From Nocardia vinacea (GTDB taxonomy: Bacteria > Actinomycetota > Actinomycetes > Mycobacteriales > Mycobacteriaceae): a stretch of DNA of 64,000 nt. Below the pieces are notes generated by a model that did no database searches, was not told where the DNA came from, and saw nothing but the letters and a program-made list of their open reading frames with translations. Numbering within the stretch: position 1 is the stretch's first letter; the number at the start of each line of letters is the position of its first letter. Below are positions 54,949 to 64,000 of the stretch, piece by piece. A program made the translations under genes and the position numbers. The stretch covers positions 10,044,001-10,108,000 of the forward strand of contig NZ_CP109149.1 of the NCBI RefSeq assembly GCF_035920345.1, in the 5' to 3' direction.

Positions 54949-56249
54949 GGTCGGATTCCTACGTGTTGGACGGCTACGCCGAGGAGTTCGGCAACGCCGA
55001 CAAGCCCATGCAGCCGTTGCCTATCTCGACGGGTCAGTAGCTCATTGGTCAGCGTGTGGGCCAGGGGTATGTGGCCAACGAATTCCGGTGCCATCGAGCA
55101 CGCATGACGAAGCGTATCCACGGCTCCCGCATCGTCTCGGTTGTGGACCTGGGCTTGTGCAACGTTGATGAGCCTGCGACTGCGCAGCGTGGGCGGAATT
55201 CCGGTACCACCCCCACGGACAAGAGTGGCAAGTTTTAGAGCTTCACGCGGCCGATTCGCCCCGGTCTCGTTGATAACACCGAAACTCGCGGCCGAGGTGT
55301 GACCGAACACATTGGACGCCTCGGGTCTACTGGCATACTCGTCTTCTAGCTGCGTCCCGGCCGATTCGCACAAGCGTAGATATCTTCGTGCCTCGCGGTA
55401 GTCCCCCGTTCGAGAGGCTGCGAATGCTGCATAGCATAGAAGTTCTCCCCAGATGGCGATATGGCGCGGGGTGGCTGTGGACAAACGCGGTTCAATGCCG
55501 CTAGCTGCCTGGTCGGCATACGCGGCTGCATCGTCATACATGCCGTTTTTCGCAAACAGCCATGACTGCGATCCTCTAATAGCAGCTCGTGTCAGATCGT
55601 CTCCGCTCTCCGCTGCCAGGGCATCTGCGCGGACGAGCGCCAGGGCAGCTAAGTCTTCCTGCGCCACATAGCCCAGAAGATTTGATGAGGCGTGCAGTAG
55701 TTGAGCGAGCGAAATATTGATCTGACGCCGTAGCTCACCTGTCGCCGCCTCAGCTGCGCTATAGGCGCTTGCTAAGACGGTAGGAAGCACCCGTTCCATT
55801 TCACTGAAACGAGCCGAAAAGAACAAATCCCACGCGTGCGCTACCGCAGCCGTGAGCTCAATCTGTGTGCCTGGCGGTGTATCTGGAATGCATCCCATTA
55901 GCACCCGCCGCAACTCAAACATACTGCCATCGTGCGAGCCGCTGCTTGAGTTATCTAAGACGGTATCGCCGCCGGGGTAGGTCATCACCGTAGGTGGCTG
56001 TAGCGGCGAGTGGGTGACCGCACGAACGGAGCCTTCGGCGAGTAAGTCAGTAAGTTGCTCGGACGTAACTTGCAGCGTTGCAGCAAGTTTCGGCCACAGC
56101 CCAGCTTGAGGCTGGCTCTTGCCCGCCTCCCAGCGGACCACTGTTGACCGCTCTACCTCTAGACAGGCAGCTAAGGACTCCTGGGTGAATCCCTGCGCCT
56201 TACGGCGCTGCGCTAACCCACGGCGCGCCCCGCGCCCGGCAACCCCCAT
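54945..56249 (-). CDS. XRE-family regulator with TPR-like C-terminus
   Basis: A 434-aa regulator with an N-terminal HTH (AQRRKAQGFTQESLAACLEV followed by ERSTVVRWEAGKSQP, residues about 13-47). From residue 120 on it is helical with TPR-like repeats (LDLRRQ-type pairs; YDDAAAYADQAASGI; TGDYREARRYLRLCES). The last part (LINVAQAQVHNRDDAGAVDT) continues the repeat pattern. It ends by overlapping the SGNH gene. It is related in plan to the regulator at 47273-48472 but not in detail. The ligand and operator are not visible. Confidence 0.85.
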   Translation of the reverse strand: MGVAGRGARRGLAQRRKAQGFTQESLAACLEVERSTVVRWEAGKSQPQAGLWPKLAATLQVTSEQLTDLLAEGSVRAVTHSPLQPPTVMTYPGGDTVLDNSSSGSHDGSMFELRRVLMGCIPDTPPGTQIELTAAVAHAWDLFFSARFSEMERVLPTVLASAYSAAEAATGELRRQINISLAQLLHASSNLLGYVAQEDLAALALVRADALAAESGDDLTRAAIRGSQSWLFAKNGMYDDAAAYADQAASGIEPRLSTATPRHIAIWGELLCYAAFAASRTGDYREARRYLRLCESAGTQLEDEYASRPEASNVFGHTSAASFGVINETGANRPREALKLATLVRGGGTGIPPTLRSRRLINVAQAQVHNRDDAGAVDTLRHACSMAPEFVGHIPLAHTLTNELLTRRDRQRLHGLVGVAELLGVAVQHVGIRP

Positions 56250-57061
56250 ACCCTTACCACCTTCCGCCCCTGTGTAACACCCAAGCTCAGCGGGGCAATG
56301 CCTCTTTCACGCCTCATTAGTGCACAGCGGGCGCTCTGGCCGGTGACCGCTGCGGACGGTTGGCTACAGGGTACGGCCCGCACGCGCCGAATGCTTTTTT
56401 CAAACTCCCGGCATCGGGCCGACGTCGATGTCCTCGCTGCCGGGAGAAACCACTCGCCACAGATTTCGGGGGTTTCGCTGATGGCCGCTATGGCGCCGCC
56501 GCCCACGCACCGTGTCACATCGTCTGCCTCGCTGGGATGCCCGGTCAGACAACGATCCGGACCGAGTGGCCTGGGCGGACCTGTAGTCGCGCTGCACTCG
56601 CCGAAGCTCGAGCAGGAAGCGATAGTGCCGCATCCGACTTCGTCCACCCGCCGAAGCCTCCGGCCTTCTCCCCTGACCGGCGCGGCAGCATTGTCCGGTC
56701 GTGCGGTGGCCGCCGTGCTGCTGTGGCCCGGCAATGCCATCGAGGCAACGGTACTCGCCTGCTCGCAAACCCGGACGCCTGACCCCGTCACAGGATCCGG
56801 ATCGGGCAGCACCGGGGACGGGCCGGCGGTCATCCTGGCGTTCCAGCGTGCCTACTACATGTGGTCTGGGGACGTCGCCCGGTTCAGTGAGCCGAACAAC
56901 GCCGTCGAGGCAGCAGAGGTTCTGCGGTCATTGGACGTCGGCTGGTCGGATGTGGCGAGCATCGTCAATGGTCGCGCCTGTTCCTCTCGAGTGCTCGTGA
57001 ACTCGGCTGTGGGAGTGGCGGTTCGCCTGCCCGCGCCATGTGTCCCGCGAGGTGCGGAGGG
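56250..57061 (+). other. Long gap with a decayed reading frame
   Basis: About 810 bases. The + frame from 56298 is open to 57065 but its first 110 codons are Arg/Pro-rich. The later part contains GAAALSGRAVAAVLLWPGNA then GSGSGSTGDGPAVILAFQRA YYMWSGD, which resembles a family of actinomycete anchored or secreted proteins with GxGPAVIxAFxxAYY. The similarity breaks off after about 30 residues. I read this as a gene remnant. No tRNA or repeat was found. Confidence 0.35.
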
Positions 57062-57898
57062 ATGAACGACCTGTCAGACGGCGGCCGGTGTATCTCGGTG
57101 GTGGACCCGTCACAAGCCCACAGTGGGCGCGTCCACGATTTCTTGCTGGGCGGCAAGGACCACTACATGTCGGACTGGAAGTTGGGACAGGCTCTTCGGG
57201 CCGAATGTCCCGATTTCGCAAAGGTTGTCACCGACGTCCGCGCTTTCCTTCTTCGTGCGGTCCGATCGGCCGTCGAAGCTGGGGTGCTGCAGTTCCTCGA
57301 ACTGGGCTGCGGCTACCCGTGCTCACCGAATGTGCACGAGGTCGTTACCGCTGTGGCGCCTGACTCGTACACCCTGTATGTCGACAGCGACCCGGTCGTC
57401 GTGGTCCACCAGCAGGCGATGTTGTCCAAGATCGCCGGTGCCGACATCGTGTGCGCTGATCTGACCGACACCGGCAGGATCCTGAAAGAGCTCGAGTCGA
57501 GGATGGATCTGGGTGCGCCAGTGGCGATTTCGCTGTCGTTTGTGCTCGAACTCATCGCCGACCCCAGCGTGGTCGTTGAGACATTGGTGGGGGCACTGTC
57601 GCCGGGGTCGCATGTGGTGATCAGCCACCTCGGTTGTGACAGCGGTGCTGAGCTCGCTGTTCGCGCCGCCGAAATCTATGGCATGCACGGCATCGAGGTC
57701 TTTCCGCGTACCCGTGCGGCGATCGCAGAGCTGCTGGGCGACTGCGGTCTCGTTGAACTCGAACCAGGGATTGTTCCGCCACACCGTTGGCGATCTTCCA
57801 TCGCGGAAGTCAACCACATGCAGCGTCGAAGCTCGACCGCCACAACATATTTGAGCGAGGAATGGTCTTGCTACACGGTAGTCGGACTCGTCGTCTGA
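57062..57898 (+). CDS. SAM-dependent methyltransferase (PF04672 type)
   Basis: A 278-aa protein of the actinomycete SAM methyltransferase family PF04672. DPSQAHSGRVHDFLLGGKDHYMSD is its signature (RVxDxxLGGKDxxxxD), FLELGCGYPCSPNVHEV is the SAM-binding G-loop, and YVDSDPVVVVHQQAML is the acidic end of strand 2. The ATG at 57062 has GGAGG right before it and heads a set of same-direction genes: two P450s, a small protein and an acyl-CoA oxidase-like enzyme. The substrate is unknown. Confidence 0.88.
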   Translation: MNDLSDGGRCISVVDPSQAHSGRVHDFLLGGKDHYMSDWKLGQALRAECPDFAKVVTDVRAFLLRAVRSAVEAGVLQFLELGCGYPCSPNVHEVVTAVAPDSYTLYVDSDPVVVVHQQAMLSKIAGADIVCADLTDTGRILKELESRMDLGAPVAISLSFVLELIADPSVVVETLVGALSPGSHVVISHLGCDSGAELAVRAAEIYGMHGIEVFPRTRAAIAELLGDCGLVELEPGIVPPHRWRSSIAEVNHMQRRSSTATTYLSEEWSCYTVVGLVV

Positions 57899-57953
57899 AT
57901 CACCTCGGCCAGCGCCATTGAATTCCCACACCCACGAACATCAGGACGCTCCG

Positions 57954-59321
57954 ATGACGAGATCCGCGACGAAGCAACGCTACGGGTTCATCAAGGACGC
58001 GGCTTGTTCCCATGATCAACGTTTGGAGTATGACGCCTTGACCGCCTCACCACCTGAGCCTCAGCAGCAGACGGAATGGCCGATCACTACGGCTGCCGAC
58101 CACGGACCGCCTGTCGACACTGCCGAGCCCCGGATCGCGATCTACGGGGCGGAATTCGCAGCCGACCCACACGCCGCGTACCGGAAGATGCGCAAGCACG
58201 GGCCGGTGGCGGCGGTGGATATCGCGCCCGCGGTTCCGGCCACGCTGGTGACCGATTACCGTGAGGCACTGCGCATTCTGAACGACCCGCGTTATTCGGC
58301 CGATCCTCGTGGCTGGCAGCAACGAGTACCTCCCGAATGCCCGGCGCTACCTACGCTGGGGTGGCGGCCCGACGCACTGCGCAGCTCCGGCGAAGACCAC
58401 TCCCGCCTACGGCGCGCCATCAGCGCCGCCCTCGACCGTGTCGACCAGTACGGCCTGGATTTCACGGTCGCGCACATCACGACAGCGCTGATCAACGGTT
58501 TCTGCGAATACGGCTATGTCGATCTGCTCGATGATTTCGCTATCCCGCTCGTCGGGCAGACACTGAATTGGCTGCTGGGGCTATCGCCAGAAACCGGTCA
58601 AGCCGCGCTCGACGCGATCATGGTGTTACGGGCGGCCACCGACTCCGAAACGGTCAAGGCAGGCAACCAGCAACTCATCACGGCGATGGCCGATGCTGTG
58701 ATGGCCAAGCGTCTGCACCCGGCAGCCGATGTGACGTCATGGTTGATCGGGCCCCCCGACGGCTTGAATGACGCTAAGGCGACCTATCAGCTGGCGATGT
58801 TGTACGCCACCGGCAGCCAGCCGACCTGGAATCTCATCGCGAACATCCTGAGGCTGATGTTGACCGACGACGAGTTCGGCGGTCGTCTTCTTTACGGAGC
58901 GCTGTCGGTCACCGACGCGATCGATGAAGTGCTGTTCACCGATCCACCGTTGGCGACCATGTCCCCACGGTTTCCGCAGCAGATGCAGATCCTCGACACA
59001 ACGATGCTGCCCCCACATCAACCGGTGCTGATCAGCGTGTCCGGGTGCAACACCGATCCGGCCGTGCACAGCGACGACCACCTCGGTAACCGCTCCCATC
59101 TCGCGTGGGGCGCGGGTATCCACGCCTGCCCGGCTCGATCATTGGCGACGGTCATCGCGACCAAGTCTCTGACTCTGCTGCTGGACGCGTTGACCGAGAT
59201 CCAACTCGCGGTTCCCGACGGCGCCGGTTTGGCGTGGCTGCCGGGCCCCTTCCATCGCGCGCTCACAGCGCTGCCGGTCACGTTTTCCCCATGCCCGCCG
59301 CTTGAACTTCCGCTCGCATAG
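57954..59321 (+). CDS. Cytochrome P450 with altered K-helix
   Basis: A 455-aa P450. The heme loop is HLAWGAGIHACPARSLATVI, with the Cys thiolate ligand. The K-helix, normally ExxR, reads DEVLFTDPP, so the Arg is replaced by Phe (ExxF). The I-helix lacks the usual (A/G)GxxT and reads MLYATGSQPTWNLI. Streptomyces CYP157 enzymes are known to lack ExxR, so this need not mean inactivity. An ATG at 57954 is preferred over an in-frame TTG at 57918. The second P450 starts 12 bases after its stop, and the two share the motif changes, so they are paralogues. Confidence 0.85.
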   Translation: MTRSATKQRYGFIKDAACSHDQRLEYDALTASPPEPQQQTEWPITTAADHGPPVDTAEPRIAIYGAEFAADPHAAYRKMRKHGPVAAVDIAPAVPATLVTDYREALRILNDPRYSADPRGWQQRVPPECPALPTLGWRPDALRSSGEDHSRLRRAISAALDRVDQYGLDFTVAHITTALINGFCEYGYVDLLDDFAIPLVGQTLNWLLGLSPETGQAALDAIMVLRAATDSETVKAGNQQLITAMADAVMAKRLHPAADVTSWLIGPPDGLNDAKATYQLAMLYATGSQPTWNLIANILRLMLTDDEFGGRLLYGALSVTDAIDEVLFTDPPLATMSPRFPQQMQILDTTMLPPHQPVLISVSGCNTDPAVHSDDHLGNRSHLAWGAGIHACPARSLATVIATKSLTLLLDALTEIQLAVPDGAGLAWLPGPFHRALTALPVTFSPCPPLELPLA

Positions 59322-59333
59322 GAGACCACCCTC

Positions 59334-60587
59334 GTGCAGCAGCACACCCTCCCGGCGCCCGGCAAAGCCAAAGGGACCCCGATCGAAGCACTCGGGCCTC
59401 GAATCAGCATCTACACCGCCGAATTCGCGGCCGACCCACACCGCGCCTACAAGCAGATGCGCGAGAACTACGGGGCGTTGGTGCCTGTGGAGCTAGCACC
59501 CGGGCTGGCCGCGACGTTGGTGATCGACTACCGCACCGCGGTCAACATTCTCACCGATCCCGAGCACTTCTCCGCTGATCCTCGTGAGTGGCAGAAGACC
59601 TTGCATGACCGCACGTGGCCGATTCTGTCGATGCTCGCGTGGCGGCCGAACGCGTTGCGCAGCAACGGCGAAGAACACTTGCGCTTCCGTCGTGCGACCC
59701 ACGACGCCCTTGCCGGAATCAATCAATACGGGCTGCGCGCCTTGGTGGAGCGCACCGCGGTCGCCCAAGTCAACACGTTCTGCCGGTCGGGCTCGGCTGA
59801 TCTGCTCAGTCAATACTGCCTGCCGGTGGTGTTCGCGGTGGTCACCCAGATCATCGGGTGCACACCAGAACTCGGGGAGCAGCTCGTTGCTGCCAGCGCG
59901 GCGTTGTTCGACGGACAGGACAACGCCGAGGAACTGTTCGACTCGGCCTTGCGTCAACTGACCTGGCTCAAGCGCACCAATCCCGGCGACGACGTCACCA
60001 CACGGCTGGTGCGGCATCCGGCCAAGTTGAGCGATGACGAGATGGTCCAGCAACTGCTGACGATCATTTCGGCCGCGATCGAGGTGCCGCAGAACTGGAT
60101 CGCCAACACCCTGCTGCTGATGCTGACCGATCGCCTCCGATTCATCGCGGGCCTCAACCGTGGCCTGCCGCCCTCGACGAGTGCCGCGCTCGCCGAGGTG
60201 TTGTTCACCAACCCGCCGATGGCCTGCTACTGCCTCACCTATCCGGTGCAACCCATCCTCGCCGGCAAGGTGTGGTTGCCCGCGCATCAACCGGTGATCA
60301 CCAGCATGACCGCGTGCAACAGCAGCCCCGAGGTCAACACCGGCCAATACACCGGCAACGACTCACACCTGGCCTTCGGCGCGGGCCCACACGCTTGCCC
60401 GAAACCGGCCCGCATCGTGGCTGAGCTGATGGCCGAGACAGCTATCGACCAACTACTCGACTTCCTCCCAGAAATACGACTCGCCATCCCCGCCGAAGAA
60501 CTCGAGTGGCGGCCCGGCCCGCTCCATCGCGCGCTGTCCACATTGCCGGTCATCTTCCCGCCCTCGCCTCCCCAACACATTCTGTAA
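59334..60587 (+). CDS. Cytochrome P450 with altered K-helix, second copy
   Basis: A 417-aa P450 similar to its upstream neighbour over its whole length (ISIYTAEFAADPHRAYKQMR versus IAIYGAEFAADPHAAYRKMR; ILTDPEHFSADPREWQ versus ILNDPRYSADPRGWQ). The heme loop is HLAFGAGPHACPKPARIVAE. The K-helix reads AEVLFTNPP, again ExxF instead of ExxR, and the I-helix ISAAIEVPQNWI lacks the acid-alcohol pair at the usual place. The GTG at 59334 follows AGGAGA. The two genes probably arose by tandem duplication. No dedicated ferredoxin or reductase is nearby. Confidence 0.87.
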   Translation: MQQHTLPAPGKAKGTPIEALGPRISIYTAEFAADPHRAYKQMRENYGALVPVELAPGLAATLVIDYRTAVNILTDPEHFSADPREWQKTLHDRTWPILSMLAWRPNALRSNGEEHLRFRRATHDALAGINQYGLRALVERTAVAQVNTFCRSGSADLLSQYCLPVVFAVVTQIIGCTPELGEQLVAASAALFDGQDNAEELFDSALRQLTWLKRTNPGDDVTTRLVRHPAKLSDDEMVQQLLTIISAAIEVPQNWIANTLLLMLTDRLRFIAGLNRGLPPSTSAALAEVLFTNPPMACYCLTYPVQPILAGKVWLPAHQPVITSMTACNSSPEVNTGQYTGNDSHLAFGAGPHACPKPARIVAELMAETAIDQLLDFLPEIRLAIPAEELEWRPGPLHRALSTLPVIFPPSPPQHIL

Positions 60588-60596
60588 AGGACCACC

Positions 60597-61103
60597 ATGA
60601 TCGACGCACTGCGCCCGCCAGCCCTCGACCGCGACGGCAACCAGGTCCCGCACCGTTTCCTCGACACCTACTGGCGCCCGTTCATCAACCAGCACCGCGG
60701 CAACCGAACCCTGACCCAGCTGCAGCTGCAGGCTCTCGATGACAACCCACACTTCTATCTGGAGTTCTTCGCCCAACAGTTGGCCGCCGCGCGCCGGGCG
60801 TGGAATCCGGAGCAGGCGGTGGTGATGACGCTGACGCTGTGTGACGTCATCGACACACCCGTCGCGCAGTTCGACCACCGGTGGTGGCCCCACCCAGGTG
60901 CCGCCATGGCGACCAGGGTCCGCACCGGCGCCACGGTGGCCCACCACAACGAACGGTGGCGCGCCGATTGGGACGTACTGGCCAGGGTGTGCGAATCCTG
61001 GCGTCCGGAAGAGGCTTTCGCCGTCCTCGGCGCCATCACCCGCCATCGCGCAGTCGGTCGCGACGGGGCCTCAGCCCTCCACGCCGTCGGTCTCTTGCCC
61101 TGA
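60597..61103 (+). CDS. Unknown protein in the P450 operon
   Basis: A 168-aa protein whose ATG has AAAGGACC right upstream, nine bases after the P450 stop. It is helical, with HRFLDTYWRPFINQHRGNRT, FYLEFFAQQLAAARRAWNPE and WRADWDVLARVCESWRPEEAF. It is Trp- and Arg-rich, with no catalytic motif I recognise and no membrane helix. It is probably co-transcribed with the P450s; a partner or small-ligand-binding role would be guesswork. Confidence 0.65.
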   Translation: MIDALRPPALDRDGNQVPHRFLDTYWRPFINQHRGNRTLTQLQLQALDDNPHFYLEFFAQQLAAARRAWNPEQAVVMTLTLCDVIDTPVAQFDHRWWPHPGAAMATRVRTGATVAHHNERWRADWDVLARVCESWRPEEAFAVLGAITRHRAVGRDGASALHAVGLLP

Positions 61104-61250
61104 TCACACAGACCTGGCCGCACAACGTTTCGGCCTACAGGTGCACCCCGGATCCGAACACATACGAAAGGCATCGCAACCCAACATCATTCGGCGACAC
61201 GCCGCGGCTACAGCCGAAGGCGGTCGCCTGGCGAGAAGGCGAGCACCAGC

Positions 61251-63095
61251 ATGACCATCGATCTCACCACCACCCGCGCCCACATCGACAGCGAACCTGT
61301 CGATGCCTTGCGGACCGCGCTGCTCGGCCCGGACGCCGCGCTGCGGGCCCGGGTTCGCGACACCGTGACCGCGCTTGGGGATCTGCCCCGGTCGGGCCTG
61401 ACGTACTCCGAACAGGCTGGGCTTGCCCCGGATCTTTTGCGATCGGTGATCGCCGCGCTCGGTGGGGCCGGGACAGCGATCGCCACTGACGTCGAGCTGC
61501 GGGGCATCCTCTGCGAGGAGGTCGCAGTCAGCGCGCCCAGGCTCCTGCCGGTGTTGACCGGGCATTTCGACCTGGCGATGGGGGCGATTCTGTCGCTGGG
61601 GTCCGGCGCGGACTATCAACAGGAATGCCTCGCCGAACTCGACACCGGCGCGGCGCTGGGGGCGTTGATGTTGACCGAGCTCGGTGGCACCAACGCAGCG
61701 GCCGACCATCGGACCACAGCGACATGGGATCTCGTGAGCGGTGGATTCCTGTTGTCGACACCAGACATTCGCGCCGCGAAATTCATGCCCAACGTCGGTT
61801 CTGATGCACCCAAGGTCGTAGTGGTCACCGCCCGGTTGATCATCGACGGCTGCGACCAGGGCGTGTTCGCGTTTCTGCTGAAATTGCGTAGCAGCACAGG
61901 CCTGGCTGCTGGTGTAGAGGTGGAGTTGCTACCCGATAAGGCCTTCGCGCCGATGGACCATGCAGTCATCCGGTTCCGTGACTGCTGGGTGCCGAGGCAG
62001 GCGCTGCTGGGCGGGGACTGGGCCCGCATCGATGCCAACGGCAGGTTCGAGTGCGACCTGCCGGTGGGTGAGCGGTTCCGCCGCGCGGTGGCCGGGTTGG
62101 GGGGCGGGCGGCTCGACCTGGCGAATGCTTCTGTGGCCAGCGCTCGCGCCGCCCTGACAGGTTTGGCGAACTTCGCCAGACAGCGCGGGTCGGGCACCCG
62201 GATGGCCGACCGCGATGCGGTCCAGGCCAACCTGGTTACCGGGCTGGTTTCCCTCTATGCCGCAACCATCCTTGGGCGACACCTTCGCGACATGCGCACA
62301 GCCGCCGACGGTGCCAACGCAGACAACGCGCTGTGGTCGATGCTCGCGAAACCGGCACTGACTCGCGCGGCGCAGCGGGGACTGCGGATGTGTCGAGAAC
62401 GCACCGCGTCGCACGGATCACTGCTGATCAACCACCTGGGAGACTGGGATGGCAACGTCTTGGGAGCGCGCATCGCCGAGGGCGAGTCTCAGGTTCTGCA
62501 AAAGACGGCAGGGCGGGCGCTGCTGCACCGCCCGCCGCTGCAACTGCCGGACACACCACTAGAGCTGCCGTGGACTGTCGAATTGCTCGCTGAGCGCGAA
62601 CGGATAATCGCCGACGGTCTGCGGTGTGGCGACTTCACAGTCGCCGGACCGGTGCTGGGCCCGGACGGCGCTGCCATCGAACTGGCCACCGCAACCGCTG
62701 AACGGGCTCTGGCAACCGCCCCGCTGATCGCAGCGTCCAATGTCCGCGATCCATTCGCCAGCGATCTGCTCGCGACGGTAGGCGCGGCGTACGCGCTCGA
62801 ACGCATCCACGCGCGCCGCGGCTGGTACATCGACCACCCGGTCAGAATCGGCGATGAATACCGGCCCCCGATGACGATCGCCGCCGAACTCATCGGCCAC
62901 CACCGCGTGCTCCTCGACCACTTTCCGCAGCTGCTGGCCGCCTTCGACATCCCCGACCTGCCCGGCGCGCCGCTGTTCGCCAGCGACTACACCGAGCCGT
63001 ACAAGACGCTCACCGGCTGGCGCGATGAAACCTTCCCTAGCAACCACACACACCGTGACCGATCCAGCGATGCCACCGAGAGCTCGAAAGGTTAA
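61251..63095 (+). CDS. Acyl-CoA oxidase/dehydrogenase-like flavoenzyme
   Basis: A 614-aa protein with the acyl-CoA oxidase plan: an N-terminal helical domain, a beta-barrel segment starting LMLTELGGTNAAADHRTTAT (the FAD/substrate-binding TELG motif), VFAFLLKLRS, FAPMDHAVIRFRDCWVPRQA before the helical domain, and GRLDLANASVASARAALTGLANFA, as in the C-terminal FAD-binding helices. At over 600 residues it is like peroxisomal-type oxidases rather than the 380-aa dehydrogenases. It would introduce a double bond into an acyl thioester. The ATG at 61251 has GAGAAGGCGAG upstream. The two P450s and the methyltransferase in the same run suggest a shared tailoring pathway for a lipid or polyketide-like compound. 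Confidence 0.8.
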   Translation: MTIDLTTTRAHIDSEPVDALRTALLGPDAALRARVRDTVTALGDLPRSGLTYSEQAGLAPDLLRSVIAALGGAGTAIATDVELRGILCEEVAVSAPRLLPVLTGHFDLAMGAILSLGSGADYQQECLAELDTGAALGALMLTELGGTNAAADHRTTATWDLVSGGFLLSTPDIRAAKFMPNVGSDAPKVVVVTARLIIDGCDQGVFAFLLKLRSSTGLAAGVEVELLPDKAFAPMDHAVIRFRDCWVPRQALLGGDWARIDANGRFECDLPVGERFRRAVAGLGGGRLDLANASVASARAALTGLANFARQRGSGTRMADRDAVQANLVTGLVSLYAATILGRHLRDMRTAADGANADNALWSMLAKPALTRAAQRGLRMCRERTASHGSLLINHLGDWDGNVLGARIAEGESQVLQKTAGRALLHRPPLQLPDTPLELPWTVELLAERERIIADGLRCGDFTVAGPVLGPDGAAIELATATAERALATAPLIAASNVRDPFASDLLATVGAAYALERIHARRGWYIDHPVRIGDEYRPPMTIAAELIGHHRVLLDHFPQLLAAFDIPDLPGAPLFASDYTEPYKTLTGWRDETFPSNHTHRDRSSDATESSKG

Positions 63096-63103
63096 GCCTG
63101 CGA

Positions 63104-63328
63104 ATGAAGTTGACAATGTCTCCACCAGGTCAGGCAGCACTGCCACCATGGCTGACCGAACCGCCTGTCGCAGCTCGAAAATCACACCGGTACGGCAATC
63201 GCCGCTGGCCGGTGAAGGACAACGTTGTGGGTCTCTGGTGGGCCGTTGTGATTCTCGCCGCGTACTGGGGATGGGCGCCGACCGGTCGTGTCGAAGCTCT
63301 CCTCGACGAGGGCGGGCATCGGCAATGA
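63104..63328 (+). CDS. Small membrane protein (74 aa)
   Basis: A 74-aa protein with a Pro-rich, basic N-terminus and one hydrophobic helix (VVGLWWAVVILAAYWGWAP) that should span the membrane. Its stop overlaps the following hydrolase start (ATGA), which supports expression. The family is unknown; the ATG at 63104 is the only good start. Confidence 0.6.
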   Translation: MKLTMSPPGQAALPPWLTEPPVAARKSHRYGNRRWPVKDNVVGLWWAVVILAAYWGWAPTGRVEALLDEGGHRQ

Positions 63329-64000
63329 TCAGCGCTACAGCGAAATCCCTTGCCAGAACCAGGGCTATTGCGATGGTGGGAGCCGTCATCGCGCTGTTGT
63401 GTTCAGCACCCGGTGCAGCCCACGCCGATCAACCAGGCTCGGAGTCCGCGCGCTGTGAAGCCACTTCATGGCCGGTGCCGTTGGGCGCGATGGGCGGCAC
63501 ACTGTGCCGTCCCGAGCAGCCGACGGGCACTATCGTGGTACTGCTGTCCGGTGCGGCAACCAACGCCCGCTATTGGGATTGGCCGATACAGCCGCAGACA
63601 TACAGCGCGCGACGCGCGCTCACCACCGCGGGCTACGCGACTCTCACCCTCGACCTACTCGGAACCGGCACCAGCACACGACCGCCCAGCGCGGCGGTAA
63701 CGGCCACCGTCCAAGCCCAAGGCGTGCACGAAATCGTCACCGCGCTGCGGACCGGTATCAATGGGCATCCCGAATTCCAGACGATCATCCTCGGTGGGGT
63801 GTCGCTGGGAGCCGGAGTCGCAGCCATGTCGGCCGCGACCTACCACGACGTCGATGGCGTCCTGCTGCAAGGGTTTTCACATTCCGTGTCGCCCATGGAG
63901 ACGCTGAAGGCCGTGGGTGGTTTCATCCCCGCCGCCACCGATCCACGATTCGCCGACCGCGGCCTGGACCCGGGTTATCTCAGCACGCGCCAAGGCAGCC
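63325..64000 (+). CDS. Secreted alpha/beta hydrolase, partial
   Basis: The frame runs from the ATG at 63325 to the window edge (225 codons seen). The N-terminus has a signal peptide: Arg/Lys-bearing MISATAKSLARTRAIAMVGA, a hydrophobic core VIALLCSAPGAAHA and an AxA site. The mature part shows an oxyanion-loop strand IVVLLSGAATNARYWDWPI and the nucleophile elbow GGVSLGAG (GxSxG, Ser as nucleophile). The Asp and His of the triad should lie past the edge. It is likely exported and acts on an ester or lipid. It overlaps the small membrane protein gene by four bases. Confidence 0.8.
   Translation, partial: MISATAKSLARTRAIAMVGAVIALLCSAPGAAHADQPGSESARCEATSWPVPLGAMGGTLCRPEQPTGTIVVLLSGAATNARYWDWPIQPQTYSARRALTTAGYATLTLDLLGTGTSTRPPSAAVTATVQAQGVHEIVTALRTGINGHPEFQTIILGGVSLGAGVAAMSAATYHDVDGVLLQGFSHSVSPMETLKAVGGFIPAATDPRFADRGLDPGYLSTRQGS

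Noticed and set aside
56213..56833. 206-codon minus-strand frame upstream of the XRE-TPR gene
   Set aside because: No family and no ribosome site, and its 3' end overlaps the start of the XRE-TPR gene.

Overview
The window is high-GC, with dense genes, frequent ATGA start/stop overlaps and several TTG or GTG starts. Together with XRE-TPR and XRE-STAND regulators, a PF04672-type SAM methyltransferase and P450s lacking the ExxR motif, this points to an actinomycete, most likely Nocardia or a close relative. It reads as accessory, island-like DNA: defence genes, a peptide-natural-product cluster, IS remnants, several broken genes and many small unknown genes. The genus is inferred; no rRNA, tRNA or other taxonomic marker was seen.

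Layout. 1-1.8 kb: 3' end of a type I restriction HsdR gene. 2.3-5.9 kb: a GNAT gene overlapping an XRE-NACHT-HEAT protein that ends in a hexulose-phosphate-synthase-like barrel. 6.3-13.6 kb: HD-like and Nudix genes, then a likely RiPP cluster made of a radical SAM/SPASM enzyme, an unknown Cys-rich protein, a 2OG-Fe(II) oxygenase, a P-loop kinase, a protein-kinase-like protein, a 49-aa candidate precursor, a perfect stem-loop and an HExxH-type (aKG-HExxH) peptide hydroxylase. 13.8-31.3 kb: a long same-strand defence block with an unknown protein, a Cas4-like Fe-S nuclease, a second unknown protein, an SF1 helicase, SbcD and SbcC, followed by a complete Wadjet locus (JetABCD) with a MukB-sized JetC.

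31.5-41.6 kb: nucleotide-metabolism and modification genes, including a MazG-GNAT fusion, two Nudix genes, a five-domain methyltransferase-HIT-kinase-SGNH-GNAT fusion, a frameshifted GFA gene and a NERD gene broken by one in-frame stop. 41.8-46.1 kb: an isolated LexA-type box, IS3 and IS4 family remnants, an archaeal/eukaryote-type prolyl-tRNA synthetase and a GrpB-family gene. 46.2-52.0 kb: a duplicated-repeat protein, a flavoprotein with its XRE-TPR regulator, and a run of very small coupled genes with a cold-shock protein, resembling the backbone of an integrative element. 52.3-54.3 kb: an intact IS481-family element with near-perfect 22-bp terminal repeats and an oversized transposase.

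54.3-64 kb: an SGNH hydrolase with an XRE-TPR regulator, a decayed region, then a co-directional set of SAM methyltransferase, two P450s with an altered K-helix, a small unknown protein, an acyl-CoA oxidase-like flavoprotein, a small membrane protein and a secreted alpha/beta hydrolase that runs off the end. The most notable candidates are the RiPP cluster with its precursor and attenuator-like hairpin, the nuclease/helicase/SbcCD block joined to Wadjet, the STAND regulator with a pseudo-enzymatic sensor-like barrel, and the five-domain fusion.
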